A DNA stretch of 64,000 bases from Platerodrilus igneus (taxonomy: Eukaryota; Arthropoda; Insecta; Coleoptera; Lycidae). The stretch covers positions 3,410,001 to 3,474,000 of the forward strand of contig JARFIW010000139.1 of NCBI GenBank assembly GCA_036346225.1, in the 5' to 3' direction. The position numbers and the translations under genes were made by a program. Under the pieces are notes generated by a model. That model worked only from the letters and a program-made list of their open reading frames with translations, made no database searches and was not told the DNA's origin. How positions within the stretch are numbered: the first letter of the stretch is position 1; every line of letters starts with the position of its first letter. Positions 43,691 through 56,536 of the stretch are shown here, in pieces.

Positions 43691-45409
43691 GTTTTTTTTT
43701 ATAATTTCTGTTATCAATTATTTTATATCATAGGAATGCTAGTGCATTTGTTTCCCGTTTCCTGAACGTGTTGGTGATGGGTATCGCCTTTGTCGTTTCA
43801 AATATTATTCCTATGTTGTTGTTGTATTGCAGCTTTCCTATTTTTAACTTCAATTAACTGTCTATCGTTCAATTACTGTTGTGTCCATAGTAATTATGTC
43901 TTTGAAATTGTTGTGTAGGTATATTTTAGTTGATTACATTTCCTTTATTTGATTAAATTTCCTTTATTTGATTTTCTTATCGCAGTAGATGCACTCTATA
44001 GGAGGATGATCTCATTTAGAACCTAGTTGTTTTTAAGTATCTACGTGGTGGTTTAGGTTTTATATTAGCGTTAGCATTGTAGGTGATCCCTTAGACCAAT
44101 TTGTCTTAATAGAGACATTCTGTACTCAACAGTACTTCTCCACGATGCTTATCCTAAAACTCCACTTTTTCTTATCCCTCTATCTCCGTTTTCAACCTTA
44201 ATTCTTCCTCTGGTGGACCTGTTTAGACCCGAAACAATTGTCCATCATATAAGAATGATGTTCTCCCACTCCGGGCTATTGACTACACTTTGACTGGTCG
44301 CTATCCACCGTTCTTTTTATCACTATTGCTCAATGTGAACCCTTTCTCTTCTGTCTTCCACCTGGTTACTAAAAAGCTCCAAACTTCTCACCTCCTCTTT
44401 TCTTTTTTACCTTTTTGTTTACTTTCTAAGTCGTGCATAGTTGGAGAGTTGTTATTTCACGGCATTGGTCCGTGGGTGTGGAAAATCTCCGTCTATCTGT
44501 GTATCGCCACTGTCTTCTGCCGATACTCTTTTAGTCGACATTAGGATGCCTGGATTGCATTCCCCTTTCTATCTGGTCCCTTATGCTGTTTCTATGAACA
44601 AATACCGTTTCACGAAAATTCTCCGTTTGGAGGGCGTTATTATACTCTCTCGTGAATCCCTATTTCTGTTATTATATTTATCGGAGAGGCGGTGTGCCTT
44701 GATAAGCATAAGCCCTCTGAACCAAAATTAGGTTTTACGTTATCCTTTTAAAAAATGTTTTCGTAAAACATTATCTTATCCTAATTATTAGGTTAATTCA
44801 TAAACGTTTAGTGTCTATCTTTTTGTTCAAAGTTATCTTAGAGATTTTATTTTATTTAATTAATATATTACCATAACTAGTTAATTATTCTCTTCTGAAA
44901 ATATGCTAGAGAATTTATCGTTCCTTAAATAATACTCTAACCCAATGAAGGTTAGGTGTTTAACTTTTTCTCTACAATTATCTCTTAGATATTATCTTTA
45001 GCTTGTCTTTAACTTAAAGTAAACAATTTATTTACATCTTTCTCGGTGCGGAACGCCTTTATTTAAAAAGAAAACTAGTTTATCTATTTATTGTTTGGAA
45101 CCTTTGGTATTTTTGACCAAATATAGGATTTATTATTGCCAAATGGAAACGCTAAGGACTAAGAAAATTATGTATTGTAAATGCAGTAGCCATGGCTAAC
45201 TTATTAACTTAATGATTTCGCTGCTGCATCGTGTTTTGTCTTATCCTGTTAAAAGCCAGCAAGAAATTTGTCTAGCTAAAGAGTATATCTTCAAACATCT
45301 TATTTCTTTTGTATGCATTCATATGCAAATATGAAAATGAACTTTATATTAAGATTTATATTGAAGTTGTGTTAGATTTAAGTGGTTTAGTCTCATATTC
45401 CCTATTAAA
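43691..45409. other. No gene recognised
   Basis: Pyrimidine-rich 44160-44720 may be antisense to old retroelement coding DNA (minus-strand pieces such as STKRVSAEDSGDTQIDGDFP), but nothing specific can be named. The frames at 44290 and 44441 are low-complexity. Confidence 0.35.
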
Positions 45410-45750
45410 TTTGCAGAAATTCTTTATTATTATTATGTATAATATAAACCCTACGTGAAAACCACACAAAGATTTGGTTCTCGCGTAAGTCCGGCACTAA
45501 TTTATGATTTGTGGTGTAAGAAACTGCAAAATTGCATTTCTTATGCTTACAGTGCAACTGCACCTAACAGTTTGTCTGGGAATATTAACCTATTTTGAAG
45601 GGCGACGATGACTCGTAGGAACCAATCCGTTGAAACAGGCGGACGTTATTACCGGTCATCCTCGAGTGTGGACGTGTGAGTTAGAGTTCCGACAGTCGGC
45701 GAAATAACCCTTTTCTCTTTATATCTTTCTTTATCTAGCTTTGCCGATAG
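45410..45750 (+). repeat. Direct repeat E, right copy
   Basis: Pair of 38745-39040. It has an extra ~40-base segment (around 45510-45550) relative to the left copy. Confidence 0.6.
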
Positions 45751-48700
45751 AAGTTTAAAGATACACTAGTCGTTTAGACTTACTTTAAGGAAGTAGTTTT
45801 TTGCCTTGCACTTCCACAACGTTAATGAGAACATTATTTTGACCTGCGATTCGAGATTAGTATATATTTGTTTTTAAACTAGTTGTGCTAAAATTTATAG
45901 ACTTAGGGTGAGCCTTTTAATTACCATTTTGACAATTTTCAGGATAGATCTCAACGCAAAGTGAATGACAATATAGCGCGTATGAGCAGCTGTTACGGGT
46001 ACAATGTGCGTTACGTTATAAATTTGGATTTACTCATAAGGGACGGTGACCCGGTAACAATTTAGGGGTGCTTCGCCTAACTACAGTGGCGCGGAAGTTA
46101 CTTCCTATGGAAGAACTAATAATAATGATACAAAATAATAAATAGATATGGCCGAAATACGAACAAACTATGTTACAGTTTTCACTTACCCTGAAAGGCT
46201 TTTCTGTTGTCATTATTAAAGGGCATCAAACCGTCTGTCTCAGGAATTACTTCGATATTATTTCTACGCGAAAGATGGTTATTGCTACGGTTTCCCAAAG
46301 TTATCACATTATACTTTACATGTCTCTAAAATACTGTAAAAACATTTTTGGTCAAATTAAATAAAACTAAAAATAAAATGCCTTTCTCGAATACGACTGC
46401 ATCACTGAGGTAGCTGAATATCCTCTTAAAAATTTACCTATCTTGACCTATATTATGAATAATTTCAAATAAAATTTCACCTAAACTTAATTTCTATTAA
46501 TAATAAATTCATGAAATATAATTACACATATATTAATCTTACAAATTTAAAGTAACATTCTATTGGCTACATATTATTAAGCAAAAATCATAAAACAAAA
46601 ACAATCTATAACTACTACTACCGTACATTGTTCTAGTTTCCAAAATTGATTTATACGACATTTGGGATACCACTTCTGAAGATGCTCGTTATAACAATAC
46701 ATTGTAAAATAGGGCAATACCAACTTTTTATTACAATTACTAGATTTTCTTTTTTACCAACAATTGCTTCACTAATACAGCTTATATTTAAAATCAATAT
46801 ACATTAATTCCATCATTGCTTACGTTTAACAGCATAATTACTTTCATCTTAATTATTTCATATCTCTTATATACAAATCATTAACATTTTCGGTCCACAA
46901 GTGCAAACTTAATAAATTCAAACATAAAAGCTTATTCTACTTGCTGTTTAAGTTCAAGATGTTCCGTAACGCCTATTTTTCTCATTAATTTTCTGACTTT
47001 CCAACAGCAGCTTCGTTAACCAACATAACACAAAATTTCAAATTAATCAAGGAGAACTCTCCTATTCATAACCCCTTTAATAGGCGTTAATTCCACGTTT
47101 GTATTACTACATATTGATGTTTCCTAATTTTCTCGCAAATAATTAATTAATTCTTTTCAGTTGGGTGTTTAACTGCTATTATTTTTTTCACATTTCTTGT
47201 ACATTTGGCGGGATTATGTCATTGTATAACATTCCTATCACGTGAATCAAGCGTGAACTCATATAGTTTCATTGTACGGAGGTTGTGTTACCCCGGTTAT
47301 TGTATTTTTTTATCATACTGGATAAGTACATCGAAAACAATTTTACTACGTATTGAATAATATAATTATTTATCTGTAACTTGATATTGACGAGTTCCAT
47401 TAATTAAAGCCTGTGTATTTAAATAATTACAGCTTTTTGTGAATATTGCTATGATATGGTCTGGGGTTTACTTTGTATTATAACTATGTAGCATTAATTC
47501 TACATTGCTCTACTAAAATTTGTAAAACTTTCCTATATTTGTAATTATTTTGATACGAAACATGCCTAATAATAATGTTACTGTTATAAATATTTTGTTT
47601 AACTTTTTGTGGTTTAAAATAATTTATGGACTTGAGTTACGTTCAAACGTGTATTTCCCAGAAAGTAATTATGCTTTTGTGGTTTTTAAATTTATGACCT
47701 GAATTTTGTTTACTAGAACTAAAAATTTATTGAAATGTGATGCTTAATTCAAATTAATTATTTGTGAAACCTATCATACAATTTGCGTTCATAGTTTGTC
47801 CATTCAAATTTACTAATTTTTTCTTTCACATTTAATTTATAGCTAGAGTAACGCAACGCGTTACACGCTTGCAAATTTTGTGCAGCGGTTTAAAAATAAT
47901 TGCAGACCTAACGAATTATAATGATCGATGAAGTATGAAACGGATTAAAAGGAGGTTGTAAGTTCTACAATGAATAGTCAAAAGTCAGCTAAATATGGCA
48001 TATAGATGTATGTTCTCACCGATTCGCAAATATTTTATACTTAATTCGGAAGTATTTGCTTGAAAAGAACCAATCGGGCCAATACACATTTAGGTGTTGT
48101 CAAAAGAATTGCTTTGCCAATTTACACAGAGGCAGCAGCATTAGGATTGCAAATATTAGTCATTGACATCTTTAGCAAAGATCCACAAAGCTATAAGACG
48201 ACCGTTATTTGTACACTTCAAAATAATAAAGAAGAATTTTTCAGACACATAAATACGAATGAACAAGCACCTTGACTTTCTAAAAGACATTCTGCTTATA
48301 TTTTATGTGCCGAAAAAAGTAAAAAATTCTTTTACGCACTATTGTGTATGATGATAAGAAAATAGATCAGGAAACGCGATAGAAAAAGAAGTTATTGGCT
48401 TTTATAACTTACCCGAAGGGAGGATATGGATATGTAGATCAAAGGATAAGTTTGTAAGAGTGAATTGTAGATCGTCATTGACGGCATCTTTTTCAATGTT
48501 GAATATGTGTTTTATATATAAATTCTACAATTTTAACAATGAAATTTGTACCAAAAATGTACTCGTATATTTGATAGTTTTGACAATCTCCGTGATACTG
48601 AGACATTTTGGCAACGTACAAAAATTATAAATTTACTATTGGAGCTTCTGTGACAAAGAAAGCGAAGGTGCAGCTTAAAAAGTAGAAACTTTGCATTCCT

Positions 48701-51119
48701 AAGGCAAGGACGATCACAAATAACAACTTTTGCCATCAGCCTATCGGTGCTAAACACAACCATCTGTAAGAGTTGCTAAAATGCGTCAGAAATTTATGAC
48801 TAATACTTTACTAATTGTATTTTTATTTTATAAAGCAATAGTGTAAATATGCATTAAAATAAAAAGATCTCTAAAGAACACTAACAAGTCTGTGGTCAGA
48901 GTACCCAGAAATGTAGACTATGATACACGATTTCGCCCGACTACTAATTATATGAGAACTGTTCTAGTGAACACTCCCAGGCTAAGCAAAAAAATCGTAC
49001 CTGAGGTGCTAAATTACCACGCTATATTGATAAACCTCAATGATACTTGACATTCTATTAAATTATCATAAATAAAGATCTCACCAGAGCACAATACAAT
49101 CATAACGCATTTTCTTGTTCTGTTTTCTAAAACGCTTTTCGTTGTCAAGAAGTTCATTACATAGAAACTTGCAATACAACTTCTTTTCAGCTCTGAAACA
49201 AACATGTGACAAGAATTGTTTAAAAGAAAACTGATAAAACTTTTCCATTCTTTCGCGTTCTTCAAATATTGAATTAACTTCAAGCTACTGCTACACATTT
49301 TGATTTATAAAAATGTTTTTAGATTAGGCCCAAATCCCCTTTCAATTCTAAATCAATCGCGGACTCGTATAATAGTGATTCTCATTCATAATCCGTTAGG
49401 GTTGAACCGGGTGAACAAAGGGAAACAACGTCGACCCAACATAAAGCACTCGATTATCTTAAGTTCTTTTGTTGCGAGACGCGAGATATTCTTTGTGCTC
49501 GCTTTTTTCGTTACATTATTCTTATTACAAAAGAGTTTGGGCATTTCCATCAAGAACATGAATTACTTAATTCGTAAAGCAATCATTTTTATTTTTTAAA
49601 TCGCGCTTTTGCACCTGACAAAGCTATGGATCAATTAGAAGTTGTCAGAAATAATGAAGCTTCATTCAAAATGACACGAGTCCACGGTCTTTTTGTGGAT
49701 AAAGCACTCTGCGCGGCGCTTATTGTCTGAAAGCTCTGGAGATTTGACAAGTCCGCGTTAGTCCTCGCAATTAGTGAGTATAAGGGTTCGTAATAGTCCG
49801 GAACTCCGGGCGCATGCAATAAATACAAGCGTGCTCTGGGTCCCGGGAAAATGTGACAGTTTTACGTAACAGCAACTTTTTAACTCCTAGGATTTCCTTT
49901 TTTGCCGCAGAAACGAATGATTTATTTCAACCCTACTATTAACGTATATCCAAAAGTTGGCCCGTTAAATGTTTCTGCTTTGCTTGCTTTCAATTTCACT
50001 TTCATTTATTTACCGCGCTTTTTTTCATCTCTCTTCGTTCAAGTTGTATGTACGTCATCAGTCCTATAATGCTACAGTCTGTTTCATCCAAAAAGCGCTC
50101 TCAAAGGAGTGGACTTCCGGTTTTTCTTTTTATTTTTTTCAGGATTCCATTTGTTTTTTGCGAGAGTGGCGTGAAATGATGAACCGCTCATGAGCATTAT
50201 AACAACGTTTTTATATTCGAATTTCATCACTGTAGCGTATGTCGAGTTGATTATGAAGCTTGAAACAAAAACTTTATTACGAATAAGGTGAGATCGTATT
50301 TTGAACCGAAGTAGCCGAGTCGAAATAAAATATGAATAAGGGGTAAGTGTAGTTGTCTGTCTATATTAGGCATCTGATTCAGTGCGTTATGAAATATAAA
50401 TCTGCATCGTGTACTATTTACTCGTATTTCGCGCCCCAAGAGGTCTTGCAACTAACATCTCTAGCTCTACCCTAGTCTGATGAACACGGTTCACCCTCTC
50501 GGTTTGTAGTCGTTTGTAGAATATGAGTAAGTGCGTCATTGTTTTACAGTGGAACACGCAATATCCATCATCATTTAGTATTATTCTTATTTCAGTACCT
50601 ATTGTTTAATACTGCATTGACATTCTGTACAGGGTTGGTGACTTCAGGCATTTCCATTTAAGAGTTATGAAGTGTACAAATTATTGGAGTTGAAAACCTA
50701 CGCTATTGATTCGGTCTGCATATCTTGAAAATTGAAACTAGTCTTTCATATACATGAACAATAGATTTCAATGTACAACAATAATTCAAGAATGATGCTT
50801 CGTTTACGATGTATTTCAAATTATAATTCTTATTCAGAAAATGTTTAAGTCATTCTTTTTGTAACTATCACAACATGGTTAATACTTGCTCTGAACACTA
50901 AATAGTGAACGAAAACTCTATTGGCAATAACAACAGTTTTTTATTCTCAAACATTATGTAAGCCTGCTCAACAACTCGCAGTTACCATAAAATTTCTAAA
51001 AGCTCTCACCACAATTCATTTTCAGCTAATCGCTAACGTACAAGTATTATCCTTTTAACATGCTAAACTTCTTAATTAACTTATATCGATACACTAATGA
51101 GTAATTTATATTAATTTAT
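45751..51119. other. No gene recognised; longest featureless stretch
   Basis: About 5.4 kb of AT-rich DNA. Frames at 48060-48275 and 49300-49599 are open but resemble nothing that I know and lack family-like motifs. The somewhat GC-richer 49370-49860 holds no recognised domain. Confidence 0.45.
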
Positions 51120-51600
51120 ATTTTTACTCGTCCTCATCATTAGGCCTTCAGCCCTGGAACTGGTTAGACGCGTACTTCCATTCTGAACTAATCTGAACTA
51201 ACCTACAAATTTTCCTGAAAGTCTGATCTAGGTCTACCATTACCTCTTTTTTTCCTATCTCTGCTTGTAATATATTCCACACTATTCCCCAAATACTTTA
51301 CTACGTGTCCTGCCCTTCTATTTTTTCTATATTATTTTTGTTTTCCACAGATATCTTTCTTCCTCTATTATTTCTAGAACCACTTTGTTATTAACTTTGT
51401 CAGTCCACGCTATCATCATTATACATCTAATACACAACATTCCAAAAGGCTTCTACCTTTTTTCTTGTTTGTTTTTCCTATTATCTCTATTTCGTACCCG
51501 TACAGTGCTGTGATACACACATAAGCTTTCAACAATTTTTTCCTTGTTTCCATGTTTGTTATCTTCGAACACAACAACTGTTCTTTCTTGTTAGAAACAG
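51120..51600 (-). pseudogene. Non-LTR retrotransposon 3' end (copy 6)
   Basis: Inverted copy: the tail CGTCCTCATCATTAGG and the 3' end CTGGTTAGACGCGTAC are at the left, followed by C-terminal coding DNA ending near 51600. It abuts the second Polinton-like relic. Confidence 0.75.
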
Positions 51601-51641
51601 ATAGGTTTCCCTTTTATTGTTTTATAAATCTATACTCTATT

Positions 51642-52519
51642 TCACCAACAATTTAGATAGGTATAAGAGAATAAACTGTAATATGCAGGATTATAGTGAC
51701 AGAAATTTCTGTGTTGTATTCTTCCATATACTTGTCTACAAATACTGTTTTCAAACAATCTTGGATAGGTTCTTATAAATTCATATAATATGACCCCACT
51801 ATCACTATTACTGTATTTGCTTTTAATTATATCATGTGCGAGATTCTGTAAAACACCATTCCTATTGCACCTTTCCATGGCTGCAACTAACAGAAACAGA
51901 TCTATATTAAGAGTACAGTTTTCCGTTAGTTCTCTTAAAGTATTAGCGTAGTTGAGAACGATCGGAGATATCCCTAAAAAAAGTATTCTAAAGTTCCTTT
52001 GGTAAATAACATATAATTCTCATCAAATGTCACCATCTTCACTAAACAATTCTTATTTAAATAAAAACGCAAGTTGTTAAATTTGCATATCTGATTTCGC
52101 ATGCCAACTTCCATAGTGCGTATAATTTGTGGCAGATTTGATATAAACTTCCTAAATACGTGGAGGGATACATCAAGTACGATCTGCGAAATGATGTCAA
52201 CAAATCTTAAAGTTGTTTTATAATCGTCGAACGGTTTCAGGCCTACAATTATGATTTTGGAAGAAGATTTTGTTATGGCGTATAGTTTTTCAAATAGCAA
52301 TTTGGCTTGCTCTAACTGAATTGCTGCGCTTATACATTCGCCATACGCTGCGTTTGACTGCTTTTCTAAATCCTTAAATTGCTACCACTCATCGTCTGTA
52401 ATTTTTAGTTTCTCCTGGAAATAAACCATCTCGATGTGCTTCTCGTTGTGTTTGTTTACGGCATCACCTTTAGTAAAAACGCTTTCACTCACACTGCATG
52501 AGACACTTAAAATGTTCAT
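51642..52519 (-). pseudogene. Zinc-finger gene of the second Polinton-like relic, near full length
   Basis: Minus strand, ATG at 52519-52517. The finger region reads CSVSESVFTKGDAVNKHNEK followed by H: same spacing as the intact finger at 11715-11905, but the second cysteine is serine. Coding then continues through an in-frame TAG (52384-52382, where the other copy has a glutamate codon) into a 108-codon open stretch (MLFEKLYAITKSSSKIIIVG onward). It shifts frame at a seven-A/T run (51976-51982) and continues to a TAG at 51642. Total about 290 codons. No known domain follows the finger. Two disablements plus the lost cysteine make it dead. Confidence 0.6.
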
Positions 52520-53276
52520 TCTAGAAAAAATAATAATTAACAATTTTTAAATTGTACATGTAAATATTAATTTCTTCAACGTTTACAAGCGGATAATATA
52601 AAAGGTGTCTTGCAGGTAAAGTTGCTGAATAACAATAGAAAATTGCAGTTTAAACATGCAACTTTAAAATGTTATCTTACCTCGAAATTTTCAATGATGG
52701 AAAATTCTGCAACACCTTTACACTTTAAACGACTTCACGTTTTACAAAAATAAATTCAAAATGAATTTTAATATCATTTTCCTGGTATTTATGCACATAT
52801 AGTAAATATAAGTATAATTTGTCCTTACACTCACCTAATTTAAATCAAATTATTAGAATGCGTATTCCCATATATGTAATAGAATTATAGGAAAGTACCT
52901 TTCATAATTAATACTCAGACGTCATTAACAAAACAATGCAAGGTTGAGGATCATACATTTCACTAAATTTATTTACAAAATACGTTATATTTTCAAATAC
53001 ATTTAAAATAGATTATCTAACTACTTTCTAGCCTACCGTGCAAAATTAATATATATTTAACCTTTTGGTTTAATTATTTGAATGTGGATGCACTAATTGA
53101 AAATTTTAACAATCCTAGATATTCATAAATATTTTATGGGTTTTACTCTATTATTGAGTTAAATATAAATAAAAATGTAAAGGTGTTTTGATGTTACGTT
53201 TTTAAATATTAAAACATTATGCGGGAGTTTGTTGGAGCTCATTTTAAAACACGTGATAATTGATTTCGATGCCCAG

Positions 53277-53335
53277 GAAATTCTAAGCTAATTTAATAGG
53301 TTACACGATGGGTTTATCTCAAAAGACAGAGCAGT
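53277..53335 (+). promoter_or_regulatory. Conserved block with TTTATCTC motif, second relic
   Basis: AAATTCTAAGCTAATTTAAT, then GGTTACACGATGGGTTTATC and TCAAAAGACAGAGC. Equivalent to 12647-12705, and its first half is still closer to the inverted-repeat version near 15797. Confidence 0.45.
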
Positions 53336-53649
53336 ACTGTTTAGAAATAGATTAAAGATGAACACTGTATCGTTTGTAAAATGTTTGTCTGTAAATCAGT
53401 AAAGGATCGTTCGATTTGAAAAAAATTCCGAACAATTTGAGAACCTTAGGAAAACACAGTAAGAATTGATATCTTACACGACGGAGCTATATTAAAAATA
53501 CCGCCAACAGTAATTTTTATAAAAATATATAGAAATGGTGTTGGTGGTTAAATACAAATAGGTAAAACCCACTATAAACAATTATAGGCGTCACTTTTCC
53601 GGTCAAGACTTGCATATAACACCAATTAACATAATAAGGAGCTGCGCAC

Positions 53650-53700
53650 GCTCAGCATAAAAAGCGAGGGAACCATGTTCCAGAGCATTAGTTGTCAAAG
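53650..53700 (+). promoter_or_regulatory. Core promoter of the rightward gene, second relic
   Basis: GCATAAAAAG at about 53653, then GCATTAGTTGTC near 53686, the same spacing class as 13033/13060. The ATG at 53750 is about 60 bases downstream. Confidence 0.45.
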
Positions 53701-53749
53701 TGTCTTCGAGTTGACTGATGTTGACGTCTATCGACAAGAACGCTGCACC

Positions 53750-54248
53750 ATGGCTTACATCCTAGATGTACAAGGCTATTCAGTATAAAAAAACGAATCT
53801 TTTATTAAAGAAGTAGCGGTTTTTGACATGGAAAATAACGAAGTATGTCACGAAATATTAGAAATGCCTTTAGATTATAGCTATTTGAGTAAAGATTTCA
53901 AGAAGCATTGTGCACGGCTCCGTAATGCACTTGCACGGGCTTAGCTGGAAAACCCCATCAACAAATCTGTTATCACCAGACGTTCTCACGTTATACCTGC
54001 AAACTATTATACCGTCTCATGTTATAATTTATGTGAACGGACTGGAAACACAGCGTATCGTATCCAAATGTATGTCATGCAGTAATGTTATAAATATTGA
54101 AGAATTTAACGTTTTGAATTTGAAAACGTTAAGGATGGGTTGTGGAGGATTTGGTCATTGTCTTATGCATATAGATAACCATTTAGCATGCGCCAAACAA
54201 CATGTTGTATTTATTTATAAAGCAATAAAATATATATTTCAAGATTAA
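53750..54248 (+). pseudogene. Small unknown gene of the second relic, broken
   Basis: ATG at 53750 begins MAYILDVQGYSV, then an in-frame TAA; the same frame continues with KNESFIKEVAVFDMENNEVC and LDYSYLSKDFKKHCARL. After a frameshift near 53915-53930 the next frame reads MHLHGLSWKTPSTNLLSPDV, later VIIYVNGLETQRIV, then NVLNLKTLRMGCG and a final C/H-rich part ending at 54248. Length would be about 165 codons. I recall similar short proteins with D-V-Q-G-F/Y at the start and a (V)-(K/N)-G-L-E motif in arthropod genomes, but I do not know a proven function. It replaces the 13111-13936 gene behind the same promoter. Confidence 0.55.
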
Positions 54249-55064
54249 TAAATGTTATACTGTGCTTTGCTTTGATTCAGTTTAGTCCTATTGTATAGGA
54301 TTTTACTTTTACGAAAAACAAAATTTTTGGTACATAGACCGTTTGTGTATGAGTAAGTGCATTATTATTATTACAGTTTCATATAGAAATTAAATTTTTT
54401 CATTGTTGTTCACGTTGGGTATTAAAACCCATTAGATCTTTGAGAAAATTCTAGACTAATTTGATAGTTCATACTACTGGAACGTAAGAAATTTGTTATT
54501 CTAAGAGAGCTTTTGTTGAACGATTACGCGGTTAATAGTATCTATGGAAAGTGGTACGGGAATTTTTTAAACTGATCAGTAAGGCCGACAGCAATTTTTA
54601 ATTCTTATAAATACAATTAAGCATTATTAGTATTATGGCAACGAAGTTTCACTTCCAAAGAATTTACAAAACTGACCTCGTATGAGTAATTATAGCGAGG
54701 ACAGTCGACAAACGTTAATAAGCTTAGAAGTGGTGTGCGTTTAACAAATGAAATGCAAATTGTTTAAACTAATGAGTCGGCAATGAGTGAATTATTGAAT
54801 CTAGTCAAGAATTCGATTTCTTTTTTAAAACAAATTAGACATTAAATAATAATTAACCGCGCTCATAAAATGAGAACCTAATGGTAAAATTAATAACACT
54901 AAGCATGTACTTTCGCTCGGTGATTCATTTAGAAAATATACAAGTTTGTCATTTCCAAAAATATGACGTAGTGATTTAAAACTAAATTGCTTTATTAGTA
55001 ACAATCCTGTAGACAATAATTATGATATACCCTTAGTAAAAATTTAAAGTGTTTCATTAAGTTT
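54249..55064. other. No gene recognised
   Basis: Downstream flank of the second relic. A fragment AATTCTAGACTAATTTGATAG at 54448 (split here as AATTCTAGACTAATTTGATA + G) resembles the inverted-repeat unit start, but the rest does not align. Confidence 0.35.
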
Positions 55065-55630
55065 CCCTTCAAAAGGTTTAAATTGATTTACAAACATCTA
55101 CAACCTCAAATCTCCAGATAAAAAATTTTGGTCTTAGGATTGAGAAAAGATTTTAATATTGGTATTAAATACGTCTTAAATATTTGTCTTAGATTGAAAA
55201 AAGTAAATCAATATATGTAGCTTCTTAAAATCAAGGAGTAAAATTCTCTTCAGGGTTGCCTTGATTTAAAAAGTTCCTAAAGATTTGGGTTTTTTAGAAA
55301 AATCTAGACCGATATTATATGTCATACCCTAAAACGATTTCGGGTAACTTCCTAAAACCAGGGGTATAACTTTGTAAGGGTGGTTTGATTTAAACAATTT
55401 CGACGGTTTTAAATTATCCGGAAAAATTCCTGAATAAAGCGAATATCTCGGGTAACCAAAAAGGATTTAAAGATCGAGTTAAAATTAAATAAACAGTAAC
55501 AATTTAAAATTAAATAAACAAAAAATTTAAGAGTACGTGGCTTTAATAGGGTGTAACTTTGTAAGCGATAGTCCAATTTCAAAAATTCAAACGGGGTTAG
55601 ATTGTCCGGGAAATTAGGGTTCAAGTCCAA
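55065..55630. repeat. Degenerate repeat with recurring TAACTTTGTAAG segments
   Basis: Related segments near 55235-55315, 55360-55430 and 55550-55625: TAACTTTGTAAG(G/C)G, a TTTGATTT/CCAATTT block, and TCCGG(A/G)AAA. Spacing is irregular (about 125 and 190 bases). The 73-codon frame at 55409 is within it and not convincing. Confidence 0.4.
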
Positions 55631-55819
55631 TTAATAGATCACCAACGTAAACAGAAGACTGTACCTAAATAATTACGTACGCCTGAGGGGAACCGTAAAA
55701 TAGACGATTTTTATTTCACCTAGTTGTAAGTTGTTATAGGTTAAGTTGTCGGAATTTACACGTAAAACCTAGGTTAGATGGCGGTGTCGGTAATGACAGA
55801 TGTGAGGTAAGAAAAAATG

Positions 55820-56040
55820 ATAACATTGTTAATGAGTTTTCCTCTTAAAAAGTGATTAGTGTTAATTAGTTTTCCTATTACAAAACGATAAGTGCTAATG
55901 GTTTTTTAATGAGAAAACCCACTTAAAAGCGATTAGTGCTAAAAGGATTTTTAATGAGAAAACGCATTAATGAGAAATCCTATTAAAAAGCGATTAGTGC
56001 TAATGGGTTTTTAATGATAAAACCCATTAATCATTAGTGG
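55820..56040. repeat. Hairpin-rich minisatellite
   Basis: Four to five imperfect units of roughly 45-60 bases around GCGATTAGTGCTAATGGGTT, then TTTAATGAGAAAACCCATT. AATGGGTTTTnAATGAnAAAACCCATT is itself an inverted repeat, so each unit can fold. Confidence 0.65.
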
Positions 56041-56453
56041 CGCGGTGGTGGTTGTGCTGTTTTCGGATGCACCAATCCTACTACTGATCGCTACCAAAAT
56101 TTGCGAAATCTAGTACATCCTGTATTGCTAAGGATTTGCAAGTGTCACATTTGTAAAATTTGACATTTTAACAATATATCAGTTGACAATACGATTTCAA
56201 GGCTAGCAGTTTGGTTTCAAGAAATCTAACAACCATTTGTGTGTAGAAATGGAAATTTTATGTGATAATTTTTCCGACCGTGAATACGGCTTAACAGTGC
56301 AGAAATGTGTGAAAAAATGTGGTTAGTTATTTGGGGATGAGGCATCATTCATACAATGATATACAAATGTATTACAGAATTCAAATCTAGAAGACCATAC
56401 AGTTGATAAAAATAGTATAGAATAGTATAGTAAGGTTTTTATTATTATTATTA

Positions 56454-56455
<2 letters not shown>

Positions 56456-56494
<39 letters not shown>
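56456..56494. repeat. (TA)n microsatellite, left of palindrome 1
   Basis: About 39 bases of TA. Confidence 0.95.
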
Positions 56495-56498
<4 letters not shown>

Positions 56499-56536
56499 TG
56501 TGAATAATGTGATAATAATTACGACCTAAATATTTG

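Larger units (their letters stand above)
52347..53720. mobile_element. Second Polinton-like relic: module shared with 11735-13090
   Basis: About 1.4 kb aligns almost end to end with the interior of the 5.3-kb element: the zinc-finger 5' coding part, the AT-rich divergent intergenic region, the TTTATCTC block, and the rightward promoter. Similarity stops shortly after the initiator (about 53710), at which point this copy carries a different gene. No 774-bp inverted repeats are found around this copy. Confidence 0.75.

Noticed and set aside
48060..48275. 71-codon frame as a possible host exon
   Set aside because: No splice-site context or family motif that I can recognise; left as unassigned.
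49300..49599. 99-codon frame as a gene
   Set aside because: Composition looks random and no motif is visible; the opposite-strand frame at 49014-49298 is equally unconvincing.
53750..54248. Naming the small second-relic gene as an exonuclease or other enzyme
   Set aside because: I recall similar arthropod proteins but no established function, and no catalytic motif can be defended from this broken copy.
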